A stretch of 64,000 nucleotides of DNA from contig JAEZUI010000133.1 of NCBI GenBank assembly GCA_023421115.1, positions 1 to 64,000 of the forward strand, given 5' to 3'. Of this stretch, positions 18,371 to 27,213 are shown one piece after another. The stretch's first letter is position 1, and the number at the start of each line of letters is the position of its first letter. Below the pieces are notes generated by a model that made no database searches, was not told where the DNA came from, and saw only the letters and a program-made list of their open reading frames with translations. This DNA comes from Bacillota bacterium (GTDB lineage: Bacteria; Bacillota; Clostridia; Acetivibrionales; Acetivibrionaceae). Position numbers and translations under genes: made by a program.

Positions 18371-19534
18371 ATGACAGGAGCATATTATAGCAAAGAATAC
18401 AGAAATGTTTTTTTGGAGTTTGGATATCCGGAAAAGGAAATTAAGAATAAAGTAGAACAGGCATTTAATACTATGTTTTATGGCTCTCAGGAGGAAAGAA
18501 TCTACCACCAAGTTGGCGATGATATGGGATATATGGTGGATACGGGAAATAACGATGTCCGTTCCGAGGGAATGTCCTACGGTATGATGATGTGCGTCCA
18601 AATGGATAAAAAGGAAGAGTTTGATCGTTTATGGAAATGGTCAAGGACTTATATGTATCATGAAGAACATTCTGATCAGAAGGGCTATTTTGCATGGTCC
18701 TGCCAGCTGAACGGAGAAAAGAACTATCAAGGTGCTGCACCTGACGGCGAAGAGTATTTTGCAATGGCACTTTTCTTTGCAGCTAAAAGGTGGGGAAATG
18801 GCGAAGGTATTTTTAATTATCAAGAACAGGCGCAGCAGATTCTGCATGATTGCATACATAAGGGAGAAAAAGGGAATCCGGGTTGCCCTATGTGGGAACC
18901 TCAAACTAAGTTAATCAAATTTACGGCAGAGAGCACATTTACCGACCCATCTTATCATCTTCCGCATTTTTACGAGCTTTATGCTTTATGGAGTAGGGAG
19001 GAAGATAGGGAGTTTTGGAAGGAAGCAGCAAAAGCAAGTAGGGCGTATCTGAAAAAGGCTTGCAATTCTGTGACAGGACTGAATCCTGAGTATTCTGAGA
19101 TGAATGGGAATCCTCTTATGAAATCATGGCCTGGCGATTACAGGCGTGATACCTATTATTCGGATGCATATCGCACTATAGCAAACATCGCTATGGACTA
19201 TATTTGGTTCGCACAGGATATGAACCGTGAAGAGGATTGGCGCAGTGAGATCGCAGATAAGCTGCAGTATTTTTTCTGCAATACAGTTCGACATTGTCAG
19301 GACGGAATCTACGAGATGGATGGGAGAATCATTCCGGGCAAGGCACTTCACCCTGTGGCAATCATTGCGACAAATGCACAGGCCTCCCTTGCCGCAAAGG
19401 GAGCATACAGTGAGGAGTGCGTAAGAAAATTCTGGGAAACACCACTTCGCACAGGTGATAGAAGATACTACGACAACTGCCTATACTTCTTTGCACTTCT
19501 TGCACTTAGTGGGAACTACAGGATTTATATGTGA
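18371..19534 (+). CDS. GH8 reducing-end xylose-releasing exo-oligoxylanase (Rex type)
   Basis: The sequence fits the GH8 oligosaccharide reducing-end xylanases: VRSEGMSYGMM holds the probable acid Glu66, and YYSDAYRT holds the probable base Asp265, with APDGEEYFA between. The known enzymes remove xylose from the reducing end of xylo-oligosaccharides. There is no signal peptide and the length (387) is that of the intracellular enzymes, so it should act in the cytoplasm on imported oligomers. GC content and codon choice (many C/G-ending codons) differ from the flanking housekeeping genes, suggesting acquisition. AAGGAG precedes the ATG. The transport genes with an AraR-type regulator lie just downstream and fit the same pathway. 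Confidence 0.88.
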   Translation: MTGAYYSKEYRNVFLEFGYPEKEIKNKVEQAFNTMFYGSQEERIYHQVGDDMGYMVDTGNNDVRSEGMSYGMMMCVQMDKKEEFDRLWKWSRTYMYHEEHSDQKGYFAWSCQLNGEKNYQGAAPDGEEYFAMALFFAAKRWGNGEGIFNYQEQAQQILHDCIHKGEKGNPGCPMWEPQTKLIKFTAESTFTDPSYHLPHFYELYALWSREEDREFWKEAAKASRAYLKKACNSVTGLNPEYSEMNGNPLMKSWPGDYRRDTYYSDAYRTIANIAMDYIWFAQDMNREEDWRSEIADKLQYFFCNTVRHCQDGIYEMDGRIIPGKALHPVAIIATNAQASLAAKGAYSEECVRKFWETPLRTGDRRYYDNCLYFFALLALSGNYRIYM

Positions 19535-19590
19535 TAGTGTAGATACCGATTAAGAAAGTTAGATGATTTTTAAATTGCAATATATCAAAC

Positions 19591-19615
19591 AAAAAAGAGC
19601 CAAAGGCTCTTTTTT
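19591..19615. terminator. Bidirectional terminator between the GH8 gene and the regulator
   Basis: AAAAAAGAGCC (19591-19601), loop AAA, GGCTCTTTTTT (19605-19615). The genes converge here. Confidence 0.85.
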
Positions 19616-19638
19616 AATCAATAAGTTACAAAACAAAC

Positions 19639-19659
19639 TTATTTGTTGTCATTTACTTT
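19639..19659 (+). repeat. 21-bp direct repeat, left copy
   Basis: Starts TTATTTGTTG and overlaps the last codons of the regulator gene. It is identical base for base to 24921-24941, in the same orientation, so the pair brackets the regulator and transporter genes. Confidence 0.65.
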
Positions 19660-20740
19660 CAAATTTCTTAACCGAGCCACGAACTATCAGCTGTGGATCA
19701 AACAATATATTCTGTGCGTTTGACCCTCCAATCATGGATAATAAAAGTTTTGCTGCTGCTTCACCTAACTTTTCCGCAGGATGTGCAACGCTAGTAAGAG
19801 AACAAAATTTTGCCAGTTCAGAGTTGTCAATTCCGACTACTGAAAAATCCTCGGGTACATTTCTTCCGTTTTTACGGAGAAAATCAATAAGCATAAGCGC
19901 TATCAAGTCATTATAGCACAGTGACGCTGTACATGTTGCAAAAGACTCAGAAAATTGGTTGGATAGCAGTGCTTCCAGCATACTATGAATTGGATACCAA
20001 CAGATATTGTCTTCCCTAATGGGCACTTCATAATCCGCAAGGGCCTTCACATAACCTAGGTATCGCAAGTGGGCCTGACGATTATTGTAGGGGAATATTC
20101 CCAAAATATCTTTATGCCCCTGACTGAGTAAATACTCTGTGGCTACATAACCTGCCTTTTCGTCGTCTAAAGCAACATACGGCACATTCAGTTCCGGGTA
20201 GAACGAATCAATAAAAATAAGAGGCATACGTTTTTGAATAATTGTACGATACAATTCCACATTTACACAAGGCAGCGCACTTCTGGTGGGTTCAACAATA
20301 AGTCCATCCAATCGTCTCTCCAGCATGTTATTTAGGGCTCTGGTTTCACCCGCAACCATATTATTTGTGGATGCCATTTGCAAACCTAAGCCGTCCTCAG
20401 AAAGCACACCTTCAACGCCTCGGACTATGCTAGGAAAGATATAGTTATCTTGATAAGTTGAGACTAAACCTACAGTCCTTGAAGATATTGCTCCATTTCC
20501 AGATTTCTCCTTAACTCCAGGGGTTCCGAAAGAAATGTAAGTACCACTCCCCTGAATACGTGTAATATAACCTTCATTCTCCAACATTTCTAAGGCACGG
20601 CGTACTGTCTGGCGTGAGCATCCAAACCTATTGCTGAGGGCAGCCTCCGAGAGGAACTTTTCTTTAGGTTGAATCACACCGGTAGTAATTTGTTCAATTG
20701 TCCAATTTACGATATTCATATACTTAGGACCACGAGGCAT
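19649..20740 (-). CDS. AraR-type transcriptional repressor (GntR DNA-binding, LacI-like sensor)
   Basis: A GntR winged helix at about 1-75 (EAALSNRFGCSRQTVRRALEML, then GYITRIQGSGTYIS) is joined to a LacI/periplasmic-binding-like sugar sensor (about 88-360). This is the domain order of AraR, which represses arabinose and arabino/xylo-oligosaccharide genes until the sugar binds. At 363 residues it matches AraR. AGAGGAAC precedes the ATG. It is divergent from the transporter operon. A perfect palindrome at 20967-20986 of AraR-site form lies between them. The true ligand is not determined; a xylan-derived oligosaccharide is inferred from the neighbours. Confidence 0.88.
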   Translation of the reverse strand: MPRGPKYMNIVNWTIEQITTGVIQPKEKFLSEAALSNRFGCSRQTVRRALEMLENEGYITRIQGSGTYISFGTPGVKEKSGNGAISSRTVGLVSTYQDNYIFPSIVRGVEGVLSEDGLGLQMASTNNMVAGETRALNNMLERRLDGLIVEPTRSALPCVNVELYRTIIQKRMPLIFIDSFYPELNVPYVALDDEKAGYVATEYLLSQGHKDILGIFPYNNRQAHLRYLGYVKALADYEVPIREDNICWYPIHSMLEALLSNQFSESFATCTASLCYNDLIALMLIDFLRKNGRNVPEDFSVVGIDNSELAKFCSLTSVAHPAEKLGEAAAKLLLSMIGGSNAQNILFDPQLIVRGSVKKFESK

Positions 20741-20816
20741 CTTTTTAGTTCCTCTCTTTACAAGTGTTTAATTTCCAATATACTTAACCAACCGTTTTTA
20801 TACTAAATTTTGATAA

Positions 20817-20913
20817 GGTGATTCCAAAAAAATAACTGGTCAATGGGTGTTTCAAAAAAGCTGATTTTAATGGATTGAAACTATATATTTACTAATGGAT
20901 TTTTTGAAACACC
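20817..20913. mobile_element. MITE-like element, copy D (complete)
   Basis: A 97-bp copy, about 85-90 percent like copy A by eye, flanked by TAA at 20814-20816 and 20914-20916. It has inserted between the regulator and its probable operator. Of the 20741-21229 intergenic stretch, this element, the operator and a promoter candidate are what could be assigned. Confidence 0.8.
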
Positions 20914-20966
20914 TAAGCAACTTACCTTCATTATAATTACTTCCTTATTAAAAAACAAGAACAAAA

Positions 20967-20986
20967 AGTTGTAAATACAACTTTGA
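20967..20986. promoter_or_regulatory. Probable AraR-type operator
   Basis: AAAGTTGTAAATACAACTTT: 9-bp arms with a 2-base centre. The core TTGTAnnTACAA matches the core of known AraR operators (form ATTTGTACGTACAAAT). It lies between the divergent regulator and transporter genes. Confidence 0.65.
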
Positions 20987-21077
20987 AAACAACAGTTACC
21001 ACGATACGTCAATTTTGTTGAATATGCATAATTTTTCACGAATATTAATATATATTATTAGTAACATTATAACAAAT

Positions 21078-21105
21078 TGTATTGACAAGTTTTTGTCGAT
21101 ATGAT
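21078..21105 (+). promoter_or_regulatory. Candidate promoter of the transporter operon
   Basis: TTGTAT (21078-21083), 16-base spacer, TATGAT (21100-21105). A better -35, TTGACA at 21082, has no suitably spaced -10, so the choice is uncertain. TACAAG-type half-sites follow at 21147-21175. Confidence 0.35.
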
Positions 21106-21229
21106 AACCTTTTTAAAAACATTATGTAAAATCTATACAAAAACAAATACAAGTTTAAGTTTTAACAATACAAGTTAGTTTGTTTTGCATAATTAAAAGA
21201 TTTCATCGAAAAAAAAGGGGGGAACAACA

Positions 21230-22183
21230 GTGAAAACTGTTTTGTCAAATCCACTGTCTATAGAGAGAAAGAATAAGACTCTAAATTATTTAAAACGATA
21301 CTGGACGCTCTACCTTTTATTAGTTATTCCAATAATTTATTTTCTAATCTTCCGCTATATACCTATGACATATATTCAGATAGCCTTTAAGAAGTATAGC
21401 CTTGTCAAAGATGTTTGGCATATGCCCTTGGCAAACAACAATGGTTTTGAATATTTTATAAAAGCATTCTCAAATCGCGATTTTCTCTTTGCACTTCGAA
21501 ATACTTTTATGCTCAACTTGCTTGACTTGGTAGTTGGATTTCCTGCCCCAATTATATTGGCAATACTGCTCAATGAATTGAAATTCAAAAAGTTCAAACG
21601 CATTACCCAGACCATAGCTTACATGCCTCACTTTCTTTCCTGGGTTATTATTGCGGGTTTGATGTTGCAGCTTTTAGCCCCTAGTACTGGTCTTGTTAAC
21701 ATTATGCTGAATCATTTAGGCTTTGATTCTATTCCGTTCATCAGTCAGCCTACTCACTGGGTAGCCACCTATATATTACTTGGAGTTTGGCAGAGTGTCG
21801 GATGGAACGCCATCATATATTTGGCAGCAATTGCAGGTATCAATCCAGAGCTTTATGAAGCTGCCGCAATGGACGGAGCTGGCCGACTTAAAAAGATATG
21901 GCATGTAACCTTACCATGTCTACGTCCCACCATCATAGTTCTACTTATCTTAAGTTTAGGTCGTATTCTTGGCAGTGATTTTGATAGGCCGTATGCTTTA
22001 GGAAACCCTTTAGTTAAAAGTGTGTCAAACGTTATTGCTACTTTCGTTTATACAAATGGTATACGTGGACTTCAGTTCTCGTTAACCGTAGCAGTGGGGT
22101 TATTTCAGTCTGTAGTATGCGTTATCTTCCTATACCTTGCAAACACTCTTTCAAAAAAATTCGGCGAACGCGGCATATGGTAA
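21230..22183 (+). CDS. ABC sugar transporter permease (LplB type)
   Basis: Six hydrophobic segments. The cytoplasmic EAA loop reads YEAAAMDGAGRLKKIWHVTLPCLRP, where the ATPase docks. The N-terminal KRYWTLYLLLVIPIIYFLIFRYIPM and the overall length (317) match LplB/YtcP-class carbohydrate permeases of Firmicutes. A GTG start follows GGGGGGAAC. It is first in a three-gene set with a second permease and a binding lipoprotein; no ATPase gene is present, so a shared MsmX-like ATPase encoded elsewhere is inferred. Confidence 0.92.
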   Translation: MKTVLSNPLSIERKNKTLNYLKRYWTLYLLLVIPIIYFLIFRYIPMTYIQIAFKKYSLVKDVWHMPLANNNGFEYFIKAFSNRDFLFALRNTFMLNLLDLVVGFPAPIILAILLNELKFKKFKRITQTIAYMPHFLSWVIIAGLMLQLLAPSTGLVNIMLNHLGFDSIPFISQPTHWVATYILLGVWQSVGWNAIIYLAAIAGINPELYEAAAMDGAGRLKKIWHVTLPCLRPTIIVLLILSLGRILGSDFDRPYALGNPLVKSVSNVIATFVYTNGIRGLQFSLTVAVGLFQSVVCVIFLYLANTLSKKFGERGIW

Positions 22184-22220
22184 GAGGTTTATACAATGAT
22201 TAAAAGGGAGGATATAAAGC

Positions 22221-23081
22221 ATGATTAAATCAAAAAATGAGAAATATGGAGATTATATTGTAGCATTTATTTGTTTTTTATTTATCATAATTTGTTTATT
22301 GCCCTTACTTAACGTTGTGGCACGTTCTCTTAGTTCACCTACAGCATTAATTCGCAATGAGGTTGGTCTTTGGCCTAAAGGTTTAAATTTAGAGGCCTAT
22401 AAAACTGTACTTAGAGACGCTAAGTATACTTGGTCACTTGGTTGGACTGCATTATTAACTCTCATATGCACAATCGTATCTATGATAATGACTACAATTT
22501 GTGCTTACCCGCTTACCTATGACCATCTTAAGGGGCGTCGCATAATCAATGTATTTATTATTTTTACCATGTACTTCAGTGCAGGTACAATTCCAAACTA
22601 TTTACTTTATAAAGATTTGAAGCTGCTTAACCATCCGTTGGTATTAATAATACCAAGTTGTCTGAGCGTATTTAATATGATTATTATGCGCAGCTTTCTT
22701 CAAAACATCCCTGAAAGCATACGTGAATCTGCTGAGATAGACGGTGCAGGACCCATTCGTATACTTGTAAGTATCTATCTGCCCATGTCTACTTCAGTAA
22801 TTGCTACACTCTCGCTCTTCTATGCTGTAGGGCGTTGGAACGGTTTTTCAGATGCATTGATGTATATGAATAACACGAAATACTATCCTATCCAGTTGCT
22901 ATTGTACAACATTATCAATAGTGTGCAGAACATTGACACTTCTGTGGAAGTTATCCCCGGAGTCTCTGAAACTCTTAAATCGGCAACCGTCATATTTGCC
23001 ACAGTACCAATTTTATTGATTTACCCTTGGCTACAAAGATATTTCATCTCAGGTGTGACCTTAGGTGCAGAAAAGGGTTAA
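22221..23081 (+). CDS. ABC sugar transporter permease (YtcP/AraQ type)
   Basis: The second membrane subunit, 286 residues, with six predicted membrane helices and the EAA loop SAEIDGAGPIRILVSIYLPMS. The C-terminal PILLIYPWLQRYFISGVTLGAEKG is characteristic of the YtcP group. AAAGGGAGGATAT precedes the ATG, 37 bases after the first permease. It should pair with the upstream permease to form the channel. Confidence 0.92.
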   Translation: MIKSKNEKYGDYIVAFICFLFIIICLLPLLNVVARSLSSPTALIRNEVGLWPKGLNLEAYKTVLRDAKYTWSLGWTALLTLICTIVSMIMTTICAYPLTYDHLKGRRIINVFIIFTMYFSAGTIPNYLLYKDLKLLNHPLVLIIPSCLSVFNMIIMRSFLQNIPESIRESAEIDGAGPIRILVSIYLPMSTSVIATLSLFYAVGRWNGFSDALMYMNNTKYYPIQLLLYNIINSVQNIDTSVEVIPGVSETLKSATVIFATVPILLIYPWLQRYFISGVTLGAEKG

Positions 23082-23152
23082 ACCACTCTAAAGGCGCAAT
23101 GCGTCTAGTGAAAATATCATGAAATTATAACCAAAAATGGGGGAGGATTAAA

Positions 23153-24799
23153 ATGAAAAAAGCAATTTCAGTTCTATCAATTTGTCTCGCGATGGCTACG
23201 CTTTTGCCATCCTGTTCTAAAGGGCCTAAGGTTGATAATCCATCATTACCTTCAAATGCCCCTACTCAAAATGCCGAAATTATTAACGGTAAGTTTACAA
23301 AAACCAGATCCATTACCGTTGAAATTTACGAGCGTGGGAACGACGGAGGTTCAAAACCTGATGACAATTTCTACACAAACTATATTAAAGAGGGTATGCT
23401 TCGTGATCATAATGTAGAGGTCAATTATGTCCGCGTACCTAGATGGACTGAGGCCGAGGCAATGAACAACCTACTTGCTGCTGGCGATGCACCTGATGTT
23501 TGTGTAACTTATGACTACCCTACCATTCAAACCTATGCCAATATGGGTGGAATAGTTGATTTAGCTCCTTACCTGAAAGAAAACAAGGATTTGCTTCCAA
23601 ATCTTTGGAATCTATTAGGAGATGAAAACATCTACTGGGATGAAGATCCTGAAAAAGGTACTCTATGGGCTGTTGAAGCAAAACTTTTCCATAACAAACG
23701 TATTAACACTTTTGTACGTGAGGATTGGCTAAAGAAACTAAACTTGGAAGAACCTAAATCCATTGAAGAGTTCGAAGCTATGCTCAAGGCCTTTAAAGCT
23801 AATGCCTCTACACTTCTTGGCGCTGATGCAAATAAGATGATTCCATTCTCTATAAGCTTCGACGTGGGCTGGCGTGCTGATCATATGTTAACTTCCTTTG
23901 TACCTGACAATTTCTCTGATAAAGACGCATATGTCTATGGTTTTGACGACAGACATTTACTATACCCAGGCGTAAAGGGCGGCGTCAAAAAACTTAACGA
24001 GTGGTATAGTCAAGGATTGATTTGGAAAGATTTTGCGCTCTATGGAGCAGGTGACAAAACTGAAGACAATATGATAAAAGCAGGCTACGTAGGTTGCTTC
24101 ATGCACAACTGGGATTATCCGTATCGTGACGGTGAAAACGGTATTACTGCAAACCTAAAGAAATTGGTTGGAGAAGATGCTGCATTTATCGCAATTGAGC
24201 CTTTCAAGAACGATAAGGGCGTTTATAAGAAGTATCTCAGTCCTCCAATAGACCGTAAAGTCTTCTTCCCTGTATCTAATGATGAGCCACTTGCTTCATT
24301 GCTTTACCTTGACTGGATTTCCAATCTTGAAAACCGAAAGTTCTTGCAGATTGGAGAAGAGGGTGTTACACACGAGAAACTTCCAGATGGTTCAGTTAAA
24401 ACTATAGCTGCCACAGGCGAGAAGATCATGAACTCACCAAACAATATCGACTATACTATCACTATCAATGGTTTAGACCTTGGTGATGCTGATTTGAACG
24501 TTAAATCTATTGCTAACGGATATGCAGGTGTTGAACCAAGATTAATTGCAAAAGCTTATGAAATAACCAGCAAGGACGCTCGTATTGGTAAACATGTTAA
24601 TGTAGGACAAATTGAAGCTGAAGAGGGTCAAGGTACTGCACTAAAAGAAAAGCGCGATAAACTCCTCGCTCAGGCTGTTGTTGCTCCACCGGCTCAATTC
24701 GAGTCAATATTTGACAGTGGTATGCAGGATTATCTAAATTCCGGTGGGCAAGCAATTATTGACGAACGTAAAGATAAATATGAAAATTTCTACAAATAA
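23153..24799 (+). CDS. Extracellular sugar-binding lipoprotein (LplA type)
   Basis: A signal peptide with lipobox LLPSC (Cys at about residue 22) anchors this 548-residue protein outside the membrane. The body is a cluster-D-like solute-binding protein with NNLLAAGDAPDVCVTYDY near the start and the large insertions typical of LplA-type oligosaccharide binders. It would capture the oligosaccharide and pass it to the two permeases upstream. GGGGGAGG precedes the ATG. The specificity is not readable from sequence; xylo- or arabinoxylo-oligosaccharide is inferred from the GH8 and AraR neighbours. Confidence 0.9.
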   Translation: MKKAISVLSICLAMATLLPSCSKGPKVDNPSLPSNAPTQNAEIINGKFTKTRSITVEIYERGNDGGSKPDDNFYTNYIKEGMLRDHNVEVNYVRVPRWTEAEAMNNLLAAGDAPDVCVTYDYPTIQTYANMGGIVDLAPYLKENKDLLPNLWNLLGDENIYWDEDPEKGTLWAVEAKLFHNKRINTFVREDWLKKLNLEEPKSIEEFEAMLKAFKANASTLLGADANKMIPFSISFDVGWRADHMLTSFVPDNFSDKDAYVYGFDDRHLLYPGVKGGVKKLNEWYSQGLIWKDFALYGAGDKTEDNMIKAGYVGCFMHNWDYPYRDGENGITANLKKLVGEDAAFIAIEPFKNDKGVYKKYLSPPIDRKVFFPVSNDEPLASLLYLDWISNLENRKFLQIGEEGVTHEKLPDGSVKTIAATGEKIMNSPNNIDYTITINGLDLGDADLNVKSIANGYAGVEPRLIAKAYEITSKDARIGKHVNVGQIEAEEGQGTALKEKRDKLLAQAVVAPPAQFESIFDSGMQDYLNSGGQAIIDERKDKYENFYK

Positions 24800-24804
24800 C
24801 TTAA

Positions 24805-24860
24805 TATTATATAGAAATGGGGAACTTGCAGTTGTGCAGGTTCCCCATTTCTATATAATA
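24805..24860. terminator. Long hairpin ending the transporter operon
   Basis: 26-base arms (24805-24830 with 24835-24860, one mismatch) around loop GTTG; core GAAATGGGGAAC with GTTCCCCATTTC. It lies just after the stop. It is far longer than usual terminators and lacks a clear T tract, so mRNA 3' protection is an alternative. Confidence 0.7.
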
Positions 24861-24920
24861 ACATTATGAACATTGAAACCAAATAATCATTCCGCAGCAT
24901 AGCCTCATTCTTATTTTGTT

Positions 24921-24941
24921 TATTTGTTGTCATTTACTTTA
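24921..24941 (+). repeat. 21-bp direct repeat, right copy
   Basis: Identical to 19639-19659, which covers the 3' end of the regulator gene. Here it lies outside any gene, as a leftover of that gene end. Confidence 0.65.
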
Positions 24942-25041
24942 TCTATAAAAAAAATTATAATATTGATAGGACTAATATATAAAACTTGCTAATATAGTTA
25001 TCAGATGACTACATTAAAAAATAGAGGAAAAGGTGCATCTA

Positions 25042-25977
25042 ATGGGCAAAGAAAATAATGTCATTGAAAGAATGGTCTCTAACATTGAGAAAGTTATTGT
25101 AGGAAAAAGGGAAACTGTTGAATTACTGTGTCTTGCACTCATTTGTGACGGTCATGTATTAATTGAGGATGTACCGGGAACAGGTAAAACCACCTTGGCA
25201 TTAGCTTTAGCCAAAACTATCGGTGGTGAGTTTAAAAGAATCTCCTGTACACCCGATGTTATGCCTTCGGATATTACAGGCTTTTCTATGTTCAATCCAA
25301 AGACCAATGAATTTGAATATAGAGAAGGTGCTATTATGGCAAATATTTTCTTAGCCGATGAAATTAATAGGACTCCTCCTAAAACCCAGTCGGGCCTACT
25401 AGAAGCTATGGAAGAAAAGAAGGTAACTGTTGACAGCAAGTTGTATCCTTTACCCAAACCTTTCATGGTTATAGCCACTCAAAATCCGATAGAACATTTA
25501 GGTACTTATCCTCTACCCGAAGCCCAGTTAGACCGGTTTATTATGAAAATTTCCGTAGGCTATCCAAATGAGGAAGAGGAGCTTGGAATACTAAGTATTT
25601 ATGGACAGGACACTCCTCTCGAACATATAGAGACTGTGGTTACATTAGAAGAAATTCTTAAAGTTCAAGAGGAAATATTAAAAGTCCAAACAAATCAAAA
25701 GGTTTCTCAATATATTATTAAAATTGCTCAGGAGTCAAGAAAGAACAACCAAATTGAACTAGGAATCAGCCCCCGTGGAACTTTAGCTATTGCAAGAGCG
25801 GCCAAAGCATGGGCTTATTATCAGGATAGAGACTTTGTGACCCCGGATGATGTTAAAAAAGTACTATTACCTGTAACAGGACATAGAATTACTCCAAGGC
25901 CGGAAGCAAAGTACGAAAACCTCTCAGTAGAAGATATTTTAAATGAGCTTTTAAAAAGGATAACAGTACCCGAATAA
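25042..25977 (+). CDS. MoxR-family AAA+ ATPase
   Basis: Walker A GTGKTTLA (EDVPGTGKTT), Walker B IFLADEINRTPPKTQSGLLEAMEE and sensor ATQNPIEHLGTYPLPEAQLDRF are the MoxR signature. MoxR proteins act as chaperone-like ATPases, usually with a DUF58/VWA partner. ATG at 25042 follows AGGAAAAGG and gives 311 residues; a GTG at 25033 lies in the ribosome binding site. It is first in a set with a DUF58 protein and a transglutaminase-like membrane protein. Confidence 0.93.
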   Translation: MGKENNVIERMVSNIEKVIVGKRETVELLCLALICDGHVLIEDVPGTGKTTLALALAKTIGGEFKRISCTPDVMPSDITGFSMFNPKTNEFEYREGAIMANIFLADEINRTPPKTQSGLLEAMEEKKVTVDSKLYPLPKPFMVIATQNPIEHLGTYPLPEAQLDRFIMKISVGYPNEEEELGILSIYGQDTPLEHIETVVTLEEILKVQEEILKVQTNQKVSQYIIKIAQESRKNNQIELGISPRGTLAIARAAKAWAYYQDRDFVTPDDVKKVLLPVTGHRITPRPEAKYENLSVEDILNELLKRITVPE

Positions 25978-25995
25978 AACGCTAGAGTAAGGGAT

Positions 25996-27213
25996 GTGTT
26001 TAAATTGCTTAAAAACAGGATCATATATTTATGTTTCTTAGGTTTTACAATTATTCTAGGAATTTATAAGGACGGTTATTTATCTACAATGCTTTTCTTT
26101 AGCGCACTGTTATTACCCCTTGTATCTCTTTCATTGACATTTTTCACGTTAACCTCGTTTAGATTATTGGAAAATGTAGATCAACGTATTGTGGTAAAGG
26201 GAGATGTCATAACTTATACTTATACAATAAGCAATCATACAAAACTATTATTTTGCCCTATGACTATTACATTTACAGACAGCAAGGTGCTATTTAAAGA
26301 TACGATACTAGGTGAAGAAGATGAGTTCATATTATATCCCGATGAAGTGAAAAAAGCAGTTAAAAGAGTTGACTGCCGATATAGAGGAAGCTATTACATA
26401 GGTATCCAAGCAATAAGTATTCGTGACTTTTTTAATTTATTCAAACTAGACTTTAAATCTATAGAAAATCCCAAAATTTTAGTTTATCCGAAAATTCGAG
26501 AACTAGAAGAAGATAATAAAAACACTCCTTTGATTGAAACAACAGAAAGTATTGTCAGTAAAACGAATAAAGATCCCAGTATCTTTTCCAATGTAAGGGA
26601 TTACCAAGCCGGAGATTCGTTAAAGACAATACACTGGAAATTAAGTGCAAAACAAGCAAAGCTTTTAACTAAGGAATATGAAGGCAGTGTTAATTGTCAC
26701 ACCAAAATAATTATTAATTCCGACAGTTTACCCTTTAACTTTGAACAAAATGTAGTAATACAAGATTATATTATTGAGAGCGTTGTTGCTACTATAAAAT
26801 ATTTACTGCAAAATAATACTCCCACATCCCTTGCCTATTACAAACATGATGACCAATCTATCTCTGGTAGCAACAATAATGATTTTGGACAGTTCTACAA
26901 TGCCTTAGCCAATATGATGTTTTCAGGCAAAGAATTTATCAGCCTACTAAAAAAAGAACTCAATAGTTCTAAACAATATGCAAATACAATGATTTTTACC
27001 CCTTATGTAACTAAAGAATTAAGTGAGTATATTATTCTAAACCGTCCTAGATTAGCTGATATAAGTGTATACATAATTAGTGAAACAAAATGTGAAGTAG
27101 GAAACAGTTTAACTGTTCAAGACAAGCAACCATTATTACAGTTATTTTCAAACAACATAAAAATATATAAAATCAGTTACGAAAACGAACTTTGTAGATT
27201 GGAAGTGGCCTAA
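25996..27213 (+). CDS. DUF58-domain membrane protein
   Basis: Two hydrophobic segments lie at the N-terminus (about 8-22 and 28-52), followed by a beta-rich domain and the DUF58 core, with the hallmark DPSIFSNVRDYQAGDSLKTIHWKLSAK. The family partners MoxR and is thought to help assemble or process surface proteins, but its biochemical role is unproven. The start may be GTG at 25996 or TTG at 26005. The gene lies 18 bases after moxR, and its stop directly abuts the next ATG, so the three are one transcription unit. Confidence 0.88.
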   Translation: MFKLLKNRIIYLCFLGFTIILGIYKDGYLSTMLFFSALLLPLVSLSLTFFTLTSFRLLENVDQRIVVKGDVITYTYTISNHTKLLFCPMTITFTDSKVLFKDTILGEEDEFILYPDEVKKAVKRVDCRYRGSYYIGIQAISIRDFFNLFKLDFKSIENPKILVYPKIRELEEDNKNTPLIETTESIVSKTNKDPSIFSNVRDYQAGDSLKTIHWKLSAKQAKLLTKEYEGSVNCHTKIIINSDSLPFNFEQNVVIQDYIIESVVATIKYLLQNNTPTSLAYYKHDDQSISGSNNNDFGQFYNALANMMFSGKEFISLLKKELNSSKQYANTMIFTPYVTKELSEYIILNRPRLADISVYIISETKCEVGNSLTVQDKQPLLQLFSNNIKIYKISYENELCRLEVA

